Counted from the first letter of the stretch, positions 25,412 through 35,103 are shown. The stretch is DNA of 64,000 bases from Palsa-504 sp963739135 (GCA_963739135.1 CAVTZG010000024.1:61007-125006), one strand, 5' to 3'. Notes: generated from the letters alone by a model not told the origin. Translations and numbers: made by a program.

Positions 25412-27979
25412 GTGGACGTGTCTGCTGATACCAGTTCGGATGACGTTAGTGGTTCGGCTGATAATCTCCGGCAGGAAATCCGGCTGGCGGTGGTCATGAC
25501 GGGCGGTGTCAGCCTGTGCATTTGGATGGGCGGCGTAGCCCGCGAGCTAAACCTCCTGCTGCACAGCGGGAATAACGCCAGCGAGCTGGCCAGACGCGTG
25601 CAAGGCTGTTACCAGAGACTGCTCGATCTATTGAGCGCCGATGTAAGTGTCGACGTGCTGTCCGGGACCTCGGCGGGCGGAATCAATGCGGCCATCCTGG
25701 GCTTGGCCAACGTGCACAATTCGGACATCGGGTCGCTGCGTGAGCTGTGGCTGGACCAGGGCGCCTTCGACATCCTGCTGCGCGATCCGAAAGATTCGCC
25801 GACGCCCTCTCTGCTCAAAGGCGATGAGCAGCTCCTGGTGGGGCTCAGGAAAGCGCTGGAAACGATTACGGCACCCGTTCCCGGTGCGAGTCCCGCGGAC
25901 GCGGCCGATCCCAGGCCCACGGATGTCTTTATCACCACGACGTTCCTGGCGGGCGAGCCGAGCCGTTTCGTGGACGACTACGACACCCTGGTCAGCGACG
26001 TGGACCATCACGGGCTGTTCCAGTTCGGCACCGATCAGCTGGCCGCAGCAGGCGCAGCCGACCAGCTGGCCCTGGCCGGGCGGTGCACCGCCTCGTTCCC
26101 GGTGGCCTTCGAGCCATCGCACCTGACGATCGGACCGGACTCGTGCGATCAGCTGCACCCCGACATGACCGACCTGTCCAACGCCACCAGCAGCTGTTTC
26201 GTCGCCGACGGCGGCCTGCTGGCCAACCGGCCGATCGCCTCGGCCGTCCGAGCCGTGTTCGACCGGCCCGCCAACCAGGAGGTGCGCCGGATCCTGCTGT
26301 ACGTGGTGCCGACCGCGGCCCCCACCGCCATCCCCACCGACGCCACCATGCCGCTGCTCGGCGCCGCCCTGCTCAGGGACCTGTCGGCCATGACATCCCA
26401 GGCGATACTGACTGACCTGGCCGGGATCCGCGCGTACAACGAGTCGGTCCGGGTGCGGATCGATACCTACCTGCAGCTGGCCGCGATCGCTGATCGCGTG
26501 ACCGGCCGCCTGGTCACCCAGGCCATGTACGAGCAGTATCTCCGGCGTGTATCCGACGGCCAGGCCGACCTGCTGGTCGAGGAGGCGCTACGGCAGCTTG
26601 ACCCGTCCGCGATACCGCTCGATGACGATGCCCCGAACCAGACAGCAGGCGAGCGGACCAGTCGGCTGCGGGCGAGAGTAGCGGCGGATCTGGCCATGGC
26701 CCTACCCCCCGTGGTACCGGCGCCGGGCGATTTCGACGCTCTCGGCCAGCTGGGTCGGCGGGGCTATGACGCGGCCAAGACCATCACACTGGCCCTCATC
26801 AATCGCGCCTATCTGGCCGTCCCGGATCGCGGTCAGCGGCAGGGCCTGGCCAGGGCCCGAGGCGCCGTCCACGCCGCGCTGCCCGCACCGTCGGCGGCAT
26901 CGCTGGACCTGACCGGCATCATACGCAGCGCCCTGCCCGGCCAGCCGCTGAGCGACTCGCTGGCCGACCAGTGGTCCGCGACTCAGCAGACCGCCGCCGA
27001 GCTGGCCGACGGGTGGCGCCTGCTGACCTCTGTGCTGGCGGAAGCAGTGCCGCTGCTGGCCGCGCTGCTACCCGCGGACGACCCGATGCTGGAGTACCTG
27101 GGCCAGGATCCGGACATGATCGCCAGCCGGATCGCTCAGCTGCATATCGCCCACACCGTGCTGCTGCCCGATACGGGACTGGCCGACCAGCCGCTAGAGC
27201 TCATCCAGGTCAGCGCGGACACAGCCACCGATCTGGACCCCAGGAACCAGGCCACCCAGAAGCTCACCGGTCTTCAGCTGCATCATTTCGGCGCTTTCTA
27301 CAAGTACTCGTGGCGGGCCAATGACTGGATGTGGGGGCGGCTGGATGGAGCCGGCTGGCTCGTGCATGCCCTGCTCGACCCGCGCCGCCTGCGGACCCTG
27401 CAACGACTCGACGACGACCCGGCGACCTACGGCCAGCGGCTGATCAGCCAGCTGAGCGGCATCGCCAACACGACGCCGGACGGCGGTGCCGGCCAGCCTG
27501 CAGATGCGCAGGTCCCGGCGGCCGTGCAGACGGAACTCGACGCTTTGTGGCGTGCGGACCAGCCGCCGCTGACCTCGCTGCCCGAGACGGCCAAGTGGGT
27601 GGCCGCCGGCATCCAGCGCCTCATCCTGGCCGAAGAATTGCCCTGTGTCGCCGAGCAGATCCGCGTGGACGAAAAGGCCAAGGCGTCGGTCAATTCCGCG
27701 GCTCGCGCCTTCCTGGCCACGATGGACAACCCGGCAGACGATGTCAAGGCCAGGCTGGCCGCGTGCCAGGTATCGGCCGAGACACTCGCCGGGGAAAAGG
27801 ACTCGCCGCTATTCGCAACTACTTTCAAGCATACGGCCCTGGTCGCTATCGTGGCGCTAGAGGAGTCCGGCGTCATTCCGGCAGTCGCGAAGCCGGGCCT
27901 GAAGACCATGAAGCTAGCGCTGGAATCCCTTCCCGGCGGCCTGCTGGTCCGGACGGCCGACTTCACGCACCGCCTATGA
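25412..27979 (+). CDS. Patatin-like phospholipase (TIGR03607/DUF3376-like)
   Basis: A protein of about 855 residues. The patatin domain fills roughly the first 320 residues: the oxyanion loop TGGVSLCIWMGG near residue 33, the nucleophile elbow LSGTSAGGINA near residue 89, and the Asp of the dyad in VADGGLLANRP near residue 266. The long C-terminal part matches the architecture of large bacterial patatin-related proteins. It has helical stretches but no motif I can name. Acyl ester hydrolysis of membrane lipids is the expected reaction. The start is GTG 25412 or 25418; TTG 25406 is also in frame. The start region looks less GC-rich than its neighbours, possibly from transfer. Confidence 0.82.
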   Translation: MDVSADTSSDDVSGSADNLRQEIRLAVVMTGGVSLCIWMGGVARELNLLLHSGNNASELARRVQGCYQRLLDLLSADVSVDVLSGTSAGGINAAILGLANVHNSDIGSLRELWLDQGAFDILLRDPKDSPTPSLLKGDEQLLVGLRKALETITAPVPGASPADAADPRPTDVFITTTFLAGEPSRFVDDYDTLVSDVDHHGLFQFGTDQLAAAGAADQLALAGRCTASFPVAFEPSHLTIGPDSCDQLHPDMTDLSNATSSCFVADGGLLANRPIASAVRAVFDRPANQEVRRILLYVVPTAAPTAIPTDATMPLLGAALLRDLSAMTSQAILTDLAGIRAYNESVRVRIDTYLQLAAIADRVTGRLVTQAMYEQYLRRVSDGQADLLVEEALRQLDPSAIPLDDDAPNQTAGERTSRLRARVAADLAMALPPVVPAPGDFDALGQLGRRGYDAAKTITLALINRAYLAVPDRGQRQGLARARGAVHAALPAPSAASLDLTGIIRSALPGQPLSDSLADQWSATQQTAAELADGWRLLTSVLAEAVPLLAALLPADDPMLEYLGQDPDMIASRIAQLHIAHTVLLPDTGLADQPLELIQVSADTATDLDPRNQATQKLTGLQLHHFGAFYKYSWRANDWMWGRLDGAGWLVHALLDPRRLRTLQRLDDDPATYGQRLISQLSGIANTTPDGGAGQPADAQVPAAVQTELDALWRADQPPLTSLPETAKWVAAGIQRLILAEELPCVAEQIRVDEKAKASVNSAARAFLATMDNPADDVKARLAACQVSAETLAGEKDSPLFATTFKHTALVAIVALEESGVIPAVAKPGLKTMKLALESLPGGLLVRTADFTHRL

Positions 27980-27987
27980 CGAAAGGC

Positions 27988-28012
27988 GATACCGGGGTAT
28001 CCGGTTAACCGG
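27988..28012. terminator. Two abutting palindromes after the patatin gene
   Basis: GATACC-GG-GGTATC at 27988-28001 and CCGGTTAACCGG at 28001-28012 are both perfect and share one base. They lie 9 bp after the patatin stop. A terminator or a protein-binding site would fit. Confidence 0.35.
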
Positions 28013-28087
28013 AGTGGCTGATCGGAGTTGCCCGAATTAGCGCTCACCGGAGCCGCCAGGCCGGCTGGCTGAGCAACGCCGGCCGCC

Positions 28088-28216
28088 AGCACGCCCGCGC
28101 TCTCGGGGGTCGACCCCGATCAGCTCGCGGTGGAGACCGCGGGCCGGTCAGATGCGGCCCGCATCCGGGCGAAACGGCTGGTGTCGGCGTTCCTGGCGCT
28201 GCCCGGATCGGCGTGA
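28088..28216 (+). pseudogene. Possible C-terminal gene remnant
   Basis: One frame in the gap between patatin and MarR reads VDPDQLAVETAGRSDAARIR, then AKRLVSAFLALPGSA and a TGA at 28214. It looks like natural coding sequence (charged helix, good codon pattern), but no start and no family are recognised. It may be the tail of a deleted gene. Confidence 0.25.
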
Positions 28217-28241
28217 CGCCTGGTGCGCATAGGATCAGCCT

Positions 28242-28835
28242 GTGAGCAGGGCCAGGACGCGACCAGAGCCGACCGGCGCTCCGGCCGTAAGCGTGGCGGC
28301 CCGTTCCGCATCGCGGGCGGCGAGCACTCATGCCGAGGAGCACAGGACCTTGTCCGCCACTGAAGCCGCGGTGAACGAGCGCCTGGCCGCGATGCCGCTG
28401 GACATGCCGGCCATGGCGGCGGTGAGCAGTCTGTACCGGGCGGCCGGGGCCATCAGGAACCACTTCGAGCGTACCGTGCTGGCCCCTTATAACCTCACCT
28501 GGACCGGTTGGGTCGTGCTGTGGGTGGTGTGGATCTGGGAAGAGATCGAGACCCGGCACGTGGCCGCCGAGGCGGGCATCTCCAAGGGCACCCTGACCGG
28601 GGTGGCCGGCACACTGGAGAAGCGCGGCCTGCTTCAGCGGCGCGCCCACCCGGAGGACGCCCGCCGGGTGCTCGTGGTCCTGACGCCGGCCGGCACCAAG
28701 CTCATGGCCGAGCTCTTCCCGCAGTTCAACAACGAGGAGGCGTACGTGGTGGCGCCGCTCAGCGGGGACGAGAAGCAGGTCCTGGCGACCGCGCTGCGCA
28801 AGGTCGTCGTCGGTCTCGAGCACGGTCCGGCCTGA
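28242..28835 (+). CDS. MarR family transcriptional regulator
   Basis: A winged-helix repressor. The core runs from VSSLYRAAGAIRNHFERTV to the end, with the recognition helix region EAGISKGTLTGVAGTLEKRGL and the wing RRAHPEDARRVLVVLTPAG. The first 40 or so residues from the GTG at 28242 are low-complexity. A TTG at 28350 lies 9 nt downstream of GAGGAG (28335-28340, overlapped by the text GAGGAGCACAGGACC) and may be the real start. Ligand and targets are unknown, and no operator-like palindrome was found next to it. Confidence 0.8.
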   Translation: MSRARTRPEPTGAPAVSVAARSASRAASTHAEEHRTLSATEAAVNERLAAMPLDMPAMAAVSSLYRAAGAIRNHFERTVLAPYNLTWTGWVVLWVVWIWEEIETRHVAAEAGISKGTLTGVAGTLEKRGLLQRRAHPEDARRVLVVLTPAGTKLMAELFPQFNNEEAYVVAPLSGDEKQVLATALRKVVVGLEHGPA

Positions 28836-30636
28836 TCGTTCCGCGCTGACCGACTCCGTCGTCCCGGTCGCTCGCTTTGGCTGTTGGTGAACGGCGCGGC
28901 CGGTGACCCTCGTCCTCCGGGTGTGGTCCTTCGCTGTGGTGCCTTCGTGTCCTGTGGTGCGCGAGCGCCATGCGGTGCGGCAACCGTACGGATAATCGGG
29001 GTGGATCCGGGTTCCGGGGAGGATCTGGTGCATCCCAGTACCCCGGATCCACCCACAAGCCCGAATCCACCCCGGAAAAGTGGCCCTGTAACCGCCCGGG
29101 CGGCGCCTGGCCCAGGAGGCCGTGCTCTCGGAGCCAGGTGAGCAGGCTGCCGCGGTCGGCGAAGGCCAGGCCCGCGGCGAGGCATACCGCGGGTACGGCG
29201 GCGAGCACATAGCGGTAGCTGAAGCCCGCGGTCATCGGCGGCAAGACGAGCAGCGCCACGCCGGTCAGCCAGGGCAGCAGGGCGAGGCCTCCCCAGCCGG
29301 TGCCCGGGACGTGCGTCTTGCGGCGGACACCGAGCGCCACGCCGATCGCGCCGACCAGCACGAACAGGAACGGGAACACACCGCGCAGGTAGACGACCTT
29401 CTGGTACGCCCACAGGAACCGGGCCCACGGCTGGACCACCGACGGCCGTCCGTAATTAGTGCCACCGAAGTCCTTGGCCGCCCGGGCGTTCACCGGGTCG
29501 CCCGTCACCCAGCTGGGCACCGCTTCGACCGTCGGCTCAAAGCGGAACTCGGAGCCGGAGCCCTCCAGGTTGCCGATCGAGTCGTTCACGTTCTCCCGTG
29601 TCCAGCCGAACGTGGTCAGCATGTCCTTGGCCACCACCCGTGCGTAGTCCAGCGGCTGGGCCTCGATCGCCCGCTCGGCGAACCGCTGGGTCATCGACTC
29701 GATGGACGGCGTGAACCGGTAGATGTCGTTGGTCCCGGTCAGCTCCGCGAGCGGGGTCCGCTTCGACCAGGGGTATTCCTGCGAGTTCGGGCGCTGCGAT
29801 GGCGGCCTGGGGTCACAGAGCACACGCAGGTCCGCCGGTGGGTTCATCTTCGAGCATTCGGCGAAGCTGCTCACCCGGCTGTACAGGAAGGTGCCCGTGG
29901 CCTCGTTGAGCGCGTAGGGCCCGTAGTGGACGTGGAACCAAACCATGTACCCGGCGATCGGCACCAGCCCGGCCACCGCGGTGGCGACGACGCGGCGCCA
30001 GCCCATGCGCCTCAACAGCATGCCGAGCAGCACGACGGCCAGCAGCATCTCCCCGACGTTCCGCACGGTGGCCGCGTACCCGGTCGCCACGCCGACGACC
30101 ACCGCGACGAGCAGCGGCGGCCGGTCCCACCAGCAGAGCAGGATCAGCACCGTCGTGACGAGCGCACAGAACAGCACGTCCGAGGCGACCATGTGCTCAA
30201 GCTGCAGCTCGAACACGTCGAACAGCACCGGCAGCGCCGGGATCGCCGCGCCCCACCAGGGCAGCCCGCGGCGGCGCAGCACGGCGTAGATCCCCGTGCC
30301 CATGGCCAGGCCCATGAGCCCCTGCAGCCCGGTAACCAGGTTGAGGTTGTGGAACGGCAGCAGGGCGTAAAGGAACAGCGGGTACCCGCTCGCGCGGACG
30401 ACGTCCGGCGACCTGGTGACCGCGTCGGTCATGTAGTTGTAGGAGTCGTTGAACAACATCGCCGGCGGGTAGCCGAGCATGACCACCACGCGCAGCACGG
30501 CCGCGACGGCCAGCACGGCCACGAAGGGGCGGTGGCTGCGGATCAGCCCGCGCAAACGAGCGGCAGCCGTCCCGTCCGGGCCGACGGGGGCGGTGTCGCC
30601 GGTTATCAGTTCGGCTAGGCGGTCGTTTACAGCCAT
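28759..30636 (-). CDS. GT-C type membrane glycosyltransferase-like protein
   Basis: A polytopic protein with about ten or more hydrophobic helices. The first extracytoplasmic loop carries AMLFNDSYNYM with an Asp in the position used by GT-C glycosyltransferases, followed by RASGYPLFLYALLPF. A large soluble loop (residues about 250-380) precedes the last helices. The likely native end is near 29130 (LTWLREHGLLGQAPPG). Beyond that the frame continues without a stop through the inverted repeats and antisense to MarR. The ATG at 30636 is chosen; a GTG at 30699 is also open. A polyprenyl-phosphate sugar donor is inferred, not shown. Confidence 0.65.
   Translation of the reverse strand: MAVNDRLAELITGDTAPVGPDGTAAARLRGLIRSHRPFVAVLAVAAVLRVVVMLGYPPAMLFNDSYNYMTDAVTRSPDVVRASGYPLFLYALLPFHNLNLVTGLQGLMGLAMGTGIYAVLRRRGLPWWGAAIPALPVLFDVFELQLEHMVASDVLFCALVTTVLILLCWWDRPPLLVAVVVGVATGYAATVRNVGEMLLAVVLLGMLLRRMGWRRVVATAVAGLVPIAGYMVWFHVHYGPYALNEATGTFLYSRVSSFAECSKMNPPADLRVLCDPRPPSQRPNSQEYPWSKRTPLAELTGTNDIYRFTPSIESMTQRFAERAIEAQPLDYARVVAKDMLTTFGWTRENVNDSIGNLEGSGSEFRFEPTVEAVPSWVTGDPVNARAAKDFGGTNYGRPSVVQPWARFLWAYQKVVYLRGVFPFLFVLVGAIGVALGVRRKTHVPGTGWGGLALLPWLTGVALLVLPPMTAGFSYRYVLAAVPAVCLAAGLAFADRGSLLTWLREHGLLGQAPPGRLQGHFSGVDSGLWVDPGYWDAPDPPRNPDPPRLSVRLPHRMALAHHRTRRHHSEGPHPEDEGHRPRRSPTAKASDRDDGVGQRGTIRPDRARDRRRPCAARSPGPASRPR
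28998..29073. repeat. Inverted/direct repeats of GGGGTGGATCCGGG
   Basis: GGGGTGGATCCGGG at 28998-29011 is matched in inverse orientation by CCCCGGATCCACCC at 29041-29054 and by CCCGAATCCACCCC at 29060-29073. This could form a stable hairpin between the convergent MarR gene and the 3' end of the membrane glycosyltransferase gene. The latter's frame reads through it. Confidence 0.6.
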
Positions 30637-30699
30637 CGCACCGAACTCTACTGACGCTTTTGACACTCCACTGTCGAATTCAATACGCGTTATGTTCAC

Positions 30700-31093
30700 T
30701 TCACCAAAGCCGGGTCCGGCAGCGAAGATCGGGTCAGCTTCACCGGCAGATCAAGCAGCCCGCGGTTACGGTGACAGCCAGGCAACCTTGAGCCGCAATT
30801 ACGGACTCCGTTTCCTCGCGGGCTGCTGCGGGCAAGGCAGTGAGCTGGCGCGGATCCGGAGCCGCACGCAGCACGCAGCACTCGTGACAGGCTCGCCACA
30901 TAGCCAAGCATGGGAGCTCACCCTCCCGGCATAGCGCATCCGGCGCAGCCGTCCCCGGCTATAACCTCCGCTGTTGAAGCTCGTTAGCCGGGCGGGTTCC
31001 GGCTGGCCGACGTCGGGGCCGACCGTCTGGCAGCAGCGGACATGGCCAGCAAAATGGGTCTTGCTCCGATCGTTTGGATCCGCATGATTTCGG
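30700..31093. other. About 390 bp without a recognised gene
   Basis: This stretch between the GT-C gene start and the lspA end has mixed composition and short open frames on both strands. None of them has a ribosome binding site or familiar sequence. I see no RNA gene or strong hairpin. Confidence 0.4.
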
Positions 31094-31807
31094 TCAGGAA
31101 CGCCGCGTGGGGTCCGGCTCGGCGGAGTGCTCACGGGCTGGGGTGGCGGCGGAGGCCGGGGCGGCCGGGCCAGCTGGGCCAGGGGCACGGGCAGCGGCGA
31201 CCGTGCCGTCGATCCGGAGGCCGCGCAGGGCGAGCAGGGCGATCAGCACGGCCGCGCAGGTGATGGCGCTGTCGGCCAGGTTGAAGGTCCACGGGAAGTG
31301 CGGCAGGTTGATCCAGTCGACGACCCGGCCGCGCATGGGGCCCGGGGCGCGGAACAGCCGGTCGCCGAGGTTGCCGGCGGCCCCGCCGAGCAGCAGCCCG
31401 AACCCGGCCGCCCAGGCCAGACTGCGCAGCCGCCGGGCGGTGTGCACGATGAGGGCGATGACGCCGCATACGAACAGGGTGATGATCACGTTGTAGGAGG
31501 TGCCGACGCTGAACGCGGCACCTGCGTTGAAGGTCAGGGACAGCGTGATCAGCCCGCCGAGCAGCCTGACCGGTGGATGGCCGGTCAGGCGGCTGAGCAC
31601 CAGGGCCTTGGAGACCGCGTCGGCGGTGACCACGGCGACCGCCACCGCGGCCATCAGGGCGAAGCAGCAGGCCGGCCGGTGACCAGGGGCGGCCGCGGAA
31701 GAGGGCGGGCGGTCGGCGAGAGGGGCAGGGCCGCCGGCGGGGGGAGCCGGGCCGCCGGCGGGGGGAGCCGGGCCGTCGGCGGGGAGGGCGGGGCTGGGGT
31801 CGGGCAT
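31094..31807 (-). CDS. lspA: Lipoprotein signal peptidase (signal peptidase II)
   Basis: The aspartic protease that removes signal peptides from prolipoproteins in the inner membrane. Four helices start near residue 50. The catalytic regions are AAGNLGDRLFR and FNLADSAITC, matching the NxxD and FNxAD motifs of LspA. The first 45 or so residues are a Pro/Gly/Ala repeat encoded by three 21-bp units, and the C-terminus is Ala/Pro-rich; both extensions are longer than usual. The ATG overlaps the stop of the upstream tricorn gene (TGATG), so it is translationally coupled to the protease pair. Confidence 0.9.
   Translation of the reverse strand: MPDPSPALPADGPAPPAGGPAPPAGGPAPLADRPPSSAAAPGHRPACCFALMAAVAVAVVTADAVSKALVLSRLTGHPPVRLLGGLITLSLTFNAGAAFSVGTSYNVIITLFVCGVIALIVHTARRLRSLAWAAGFGLLLGGAAGNLGDRLFRAPGPMRGRVVDWINLPHFPWTFNLADSAITCAAVLIALLALRGLRIDGTVAAARAPGPAGPAAPASAATPAREHSAEPDPTRRS
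31728..31790. repeat. Three 21-bp in-frame units in the lspA 5' end
   Basis: Units at 31728, 31749 and 31770 (the third diverged) encode the repeated heptapeptide GPAPPAG at the LspA N-terminus. The unit length keeps the frame. Confidence 0.75.
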
Positions 31808-34800
31808 CAGCTGGCGCGCGGGGGCAGCGGGGGGCGGGCCTTAACCGGGCCGGTGGCGGTGTCCGGCGGGACCGGGGGCGGCTGCTTGTCCAGCGCCTCC
31901 AGGGCCAGCTGGATGGCGGTCTCCAGCTGCACGTCACGTCCGGCGGCCTGGTCGTCCGGGGTGTTCAGCACCTCGACGTCGGGGTCGACGCCGTGGTTTT
32001 CCACCCCCCAGCCGTAGTCCTCGAACGAGAACGCGAACCGCGGCACGGTGATGCTGGTCCCGTCGATCAGGGACTGGTAGCCCTCGATGCCGACCACGCC
32101 GCCCCAGGTCCTGACGCCCACCACCGGCCCCAGGCCGAGCATGCGGACGGCGGCGGTGACGATGTTGCCGTCGGAACCGGCGAACTCGTCGGCCACCGTG
32201 ACCAGCGGGCCGCGGCGGGCCTCCAGCGGATAGGTCTCCGGCTGCAGCCAGCGGCCGGTGCCCCAGGCGATGACGCGGCGGGCCAGCTTCTCCACTACCA
32301 GCTGGGATATGTGCCCGCCGCTGTTGCCGCGCACATCGAAGATCAGCCCGTCACGGCCCATCTCGGTGCGCAGGTCACGGTGGAAGTGGGCCCAGCCCTC
32401 GCCCATCATGTCCGGGATGTGCAGGTAGCCCAGGCGCCCGTCGGACAGCTCGCGGACCAGTCGCCGGCGGCTGGCCACCCAGTCCTGATACCGCAGCCGC
32501 CGCTCGCCGCGCAGCGGGACCACGACTACGCCGCGGCGCTGGCCCGAGGCGGGCTGGATGGTCAGCTCGACCGGCTGGCCGGCGGTCCCGGCCAGCAGCG
32601 GCCACGGGCCGCGCACCGGGTCGACCGGCTGGCCGTCCACCGCGACCAGCTCGTCGCCGGGCCGCACCGCCACCCCGGGCGCGGATAGCGGCGAGCGGGC
32701 CCGCGGGTCGGACGACTCGCCGGGCAGCACCCGGTCGACGATCCACCGCCCCGAACCGTCTCGGGAGATGTCCGCGCCCAGCTGGCCCACGGCCGGGGCC
32801 GGGCGGCCGGGGCCGTCCTCGTCGGCCTGATCCACATAGCCATGGGAGGTGCCCAGCTCGCCGAGCAGCTCCCAGAGCAGGTCGGCGAAGTCCGCGGCAC
32901 CTCGGATCCGGTCCAGCAGCGGCCGGTATTCCGCCAGCACGCCGTCCCAGTCGATCCCGGACATGTCCGGCGTCCAGAAGTCCCGCCGGACGATCCGCCC
33001 GGCCTCGGCGTAGGCGTGCCGCCACAGGGCGGCCGGGTCGGCGGTGAACCTGGCTCGCGAGGTATCGACGGTGACGGACTCGCCGTCGTCGTCGCGCTTG
33101 CCCGACGACGGCATGACCCGCAGCTCACCGCGGTCGCGGACCACCAGGCGGGTGCCGTCGCCGCTGACGTCGAACCAGTCGAGCTCGTCGGCCAGTTCGG
33201 TGACCTCGCGCTTGCGCAGGTCGTACCGCTCCAGGGCCGGGCGCGGCGCGTCGTCGTCCACCTCCGCGCCGCTCTCGCCGAGCACGCCGCTGACCGGCCC
33301 GCGCCGCCAGGCCAGGCCGCCCTTGACCGCGCACAGGGCGGAGTAGCGCGCCTCGATCACCGGGACGGGCACGACGCGCCCGGGCAGGCCGTCGGCGTCG
33401 ATCGTCACCGCGGCCGGCTCGGCGCCCTCGTCGCGGGAGTCGCCGGACTCGCCGCCCGGCGGCCGCCCTTCGGGCAGCGGCCCGAACGGGGACGGCGTCT
33501 GCGCGGCCAGCGGGAGCAGGTAGGGGCGGCTGCCGTAGGGGAAGGACAGGTCGAAGGACTGCGCGTCGTACACCGGGTCGAAGCTGCGCACCGACAGGAA
33601 GGCCAGGTACAGGCCGTCGGCGGTGAAGGCGGGATCGGTGTCGGCGAACCGGCCGTCGGTGGCGTCGATGATCTCGCCGGGCTGGCCAGGGGGGACGACA
33701 GTGCCATTACCCGGGGGGGCTCCACCCCCCCGGACCCCCCCGGCAGACCCCCCCGCGGGGGCGCCCAGTCGGGCCACCCGGATCCGGGACAGCGGCCGCG
33801 GCCCGGGCTGGGACCAGGCCAGCCAGGCCGAATCCGGCGACCAGCACAGGCCCTCGACCGGCCCGTCGTCGTTGGCGATCAGCTCGGTGACCTGGCCAGA
33901 GGCGACGTCCGCGGCCAGCAGCCGGCCGTCGTGCGCCGCTATCGCCAGCGTGGCCCCGTCCGGCGAGGCGGCCAGGTCCATCACGTGGCCGAGCTCGCCC
34001 TCGGCGATCTGGACGGTGCCCGGCTCGCCGGATACCGCGGCGGTCTCCAGCGCGTCGGGGCCGGCGGCGTCGGTGACCCAGGCCACCCGGCCGGTCTCGC
34101 CGAGCACCCGCGGCATCCGGGCCCGGGCCCCGGGATCGACGTGCAGCGCCCGCGCCGGGCCGTCCCGGTGCGTCAGCCAGTGCACCGTGCCGCGCACCTC
34201 GACCACGCTGGCCTGGCCGGTCCGGTCGCAGTCCAGGCTGCCCAGGTGGTCGGCGGCGGAGATGAGCCGCGGCGCCCGGGCCGCCGAGGGCGAGCCGAGC
34301 GTCACCTCCACCGGGTGCGGCTCGGCGGCATCGGGGCCGTCCAGCAGCCACAGGTCACCGGCCACGTGGTACACGATCCGCTGCCCGTCGGTGGCCGGGT
34401 TCCTGGCGTACATGCCGTCGTGGTCGGTGTGGCGCCGCAGGCCGGTGCCGTCCAGAGCGCAGGAGTAGATGTTGCCGGTGCCCTCGTGGTCAGACAGGAA
34501 GAACAGCCGGTCCCCGATCAGCATCGGGCTGCCCAGCTGGCCGTCCAGCTCGGTGAGCACCCGGGTGAACAGAGGGTCGCCCGGGCGGGCGGTCCACAGC
34601 TTGCCGGCCCGGCCGCCGCGGTACCGCTTCCAGTACGCGGGCTCGTAACCCACGGCGGCGGTCAGCAGCGCGGTGCCGGCCTCTTCCAGGGCCAGGTCGC
34701 TCACCTGGCCGAACGGCAACGGCCGGGGCGGGGCACCCTCGACCGGGACCGCGAAGGCCCGGCGGTACTTCATGGCCGGCTGGCCAGCCGCGGTTACGGC

Positions 34801-35103
34801 CAGGATCTCGCCGGCGGCCGTCCACCCGGTGACCCGGGTCTGCGGGTCACCCCAGTAGGTGAGCCGGGTCGCGGCGCCGCCTTCGAGGTCGGTCAGGTAG
34901 ACCTCGGGATTGCCGTCCCGCCAGCTGGTCCAGGCGATACGGGTTCCGTCCCGGGAGAACCGCGGGTAGCCGACCTGGGCCGCGTCGGCGGACAGCCGCC
35001 AGGCACGGCCGCCTCCGGCGGGGGCGAGCCAAACGTCGTCCCCGGCCACGAAGGTGAGCAGGTCACCGTGGAGGTGCGGGTAGCGCAGGTATCCCCGGGC
35101 CAT
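31807..35103 (-). CDS. Tricorn protease homologue, copy 1
   Basis: A protein of about 1098 residues with tricorn architecture: an N-terminal beta-propeller (YLRYPHLHGDLLTFVAGDDV, repeated FSRDGTRIAWTSWRDG blades), a second propeller, a C1 helical domain, PDZ, and an S41-type C2 domain. Catalytic residues known for tricorn are recognisable: Ser-His in LGTSHGYVD (near residue 753), nucleophile Ser-Asp in FAGSDGN (near 977), and Glu in GVENHGVDPDVE. It degrades peptides in the cytoplasm downstream of larger proteases. A 22-residue Gly/Pro insert, GGSAGGVRGGGAPPG and following, absent from copy 2, coincides with a G-tract repeat. Its start overlaps the copy 2 stop. Confidence 0.88.
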   Translation of the reverse strand: MARGYLRYPHLHGDLLTFVAGDDVWLAPAGGGRAWRLSADAAQVGYPRFSRDGTRIAWTSWRDGNPEVYLTDLEGGAATRLTYWGDPQTRVTGWTAAGEILAVTAAGQPAMKYRRAFAVPVEGAPPRPLPFGQVSDLALEEAGTALLTAAVGYEPAYWKRYRGGRAGKLWTARPGDPLFTRVLTELDGQLGSPMLIGDRLFFLSDHEGTGNIYSCALDGTGLRRHTDHDGMYARNPATDGQRIVYHVAGDLWLLDGPDAAEPHPVEVTLGSPSAARAPRLISAADHLGSLDCDRTGQASVVEVRGTVHWLTHRDGPARALHVDPGARARMPRVLGETGRVAWVTDAAGPDALETAAVSGEPGTVQIAEGELGHVMDLAASPDGATLAIAAHDGRLLAADVASGQVTELIANDDGPVEGLCWSPDSAWLAWSQPGPRPLSRIRVARLGAPAGGSAGGVRGGGAPPGNGTVVPPGQPGEIIDATDGRFADTDPAFTADGLYLAFLSVRSFDPVYDAQSFDLSFPYGSRPYLLPLAAQTPSPFGPLPEGRPPGGESGDSRDEGAEPAAVTIDADGLPGRVVPVPVIEARYSALCAVKGGLAWRRGPVSGVLGESGAEVDDDAPRPALERYDLRKREVTELADELDWFDVSGDGTRLVVRDRGELRVMPSSGKRDDDGESVTVDTSRARFTADPAALWRHAYAEAGRIVRRDFWTPDMSGIDWDGVLAEYRPLLDRIRGAADFADLLWELLGELGTSHGYVDQADEDGPGRPAPAVGQLGADISRDGSGRWIVDRVLPGESSDPRARSPLSAPGVAVRPGDELVAVDGQPVDPVRGPWPLLAGTAGQPVELTIQPASGQRRGVVVVPLRGERRLRYQDWVASRRRLVRELSDGRLGYLHIPDMMGEGWAHFHRDLRTEMGRDGLIFDVRGNSGGHISQLVVEKLARRVIAWGTGRWLQPETYPLEARRGPLVTVADEFAGSDGNIVTAAVRMLGLGPVVGVRTWGGVVGIEGYQSLIDGTSITVPRFAFSFEDYGWGVENHGVDPDVEVLNTPDDQAAGRDVQLETAIQLALEALDKQPPPVPPDTATGPVKARPPLPPRAS
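33711..33755. repeat. G-tract repeat copy C, inside tricorn copy 1
   Basis: Runs of seven Gs and Cs (G7 at 33713, C7 at 33725, 33735 and 33748) encode a Gly/Pro-rich stretch between LGAPAGG and PPGQPGEIIDATDG. The paralogue goes directly from RLAA to PPGQPGEVIDVTDG, so this is a visible in-frame insertion. Confidence 0.7.

Noticed and set aside
25412..28012. A CBASS-like defence operon around the patatin
   Set aside because: No cyclic-nucleotide synthase, ubiquitin-like or HORMA genes adjacent. Neighbours are a metabolic enzyme and a MarR regulator.
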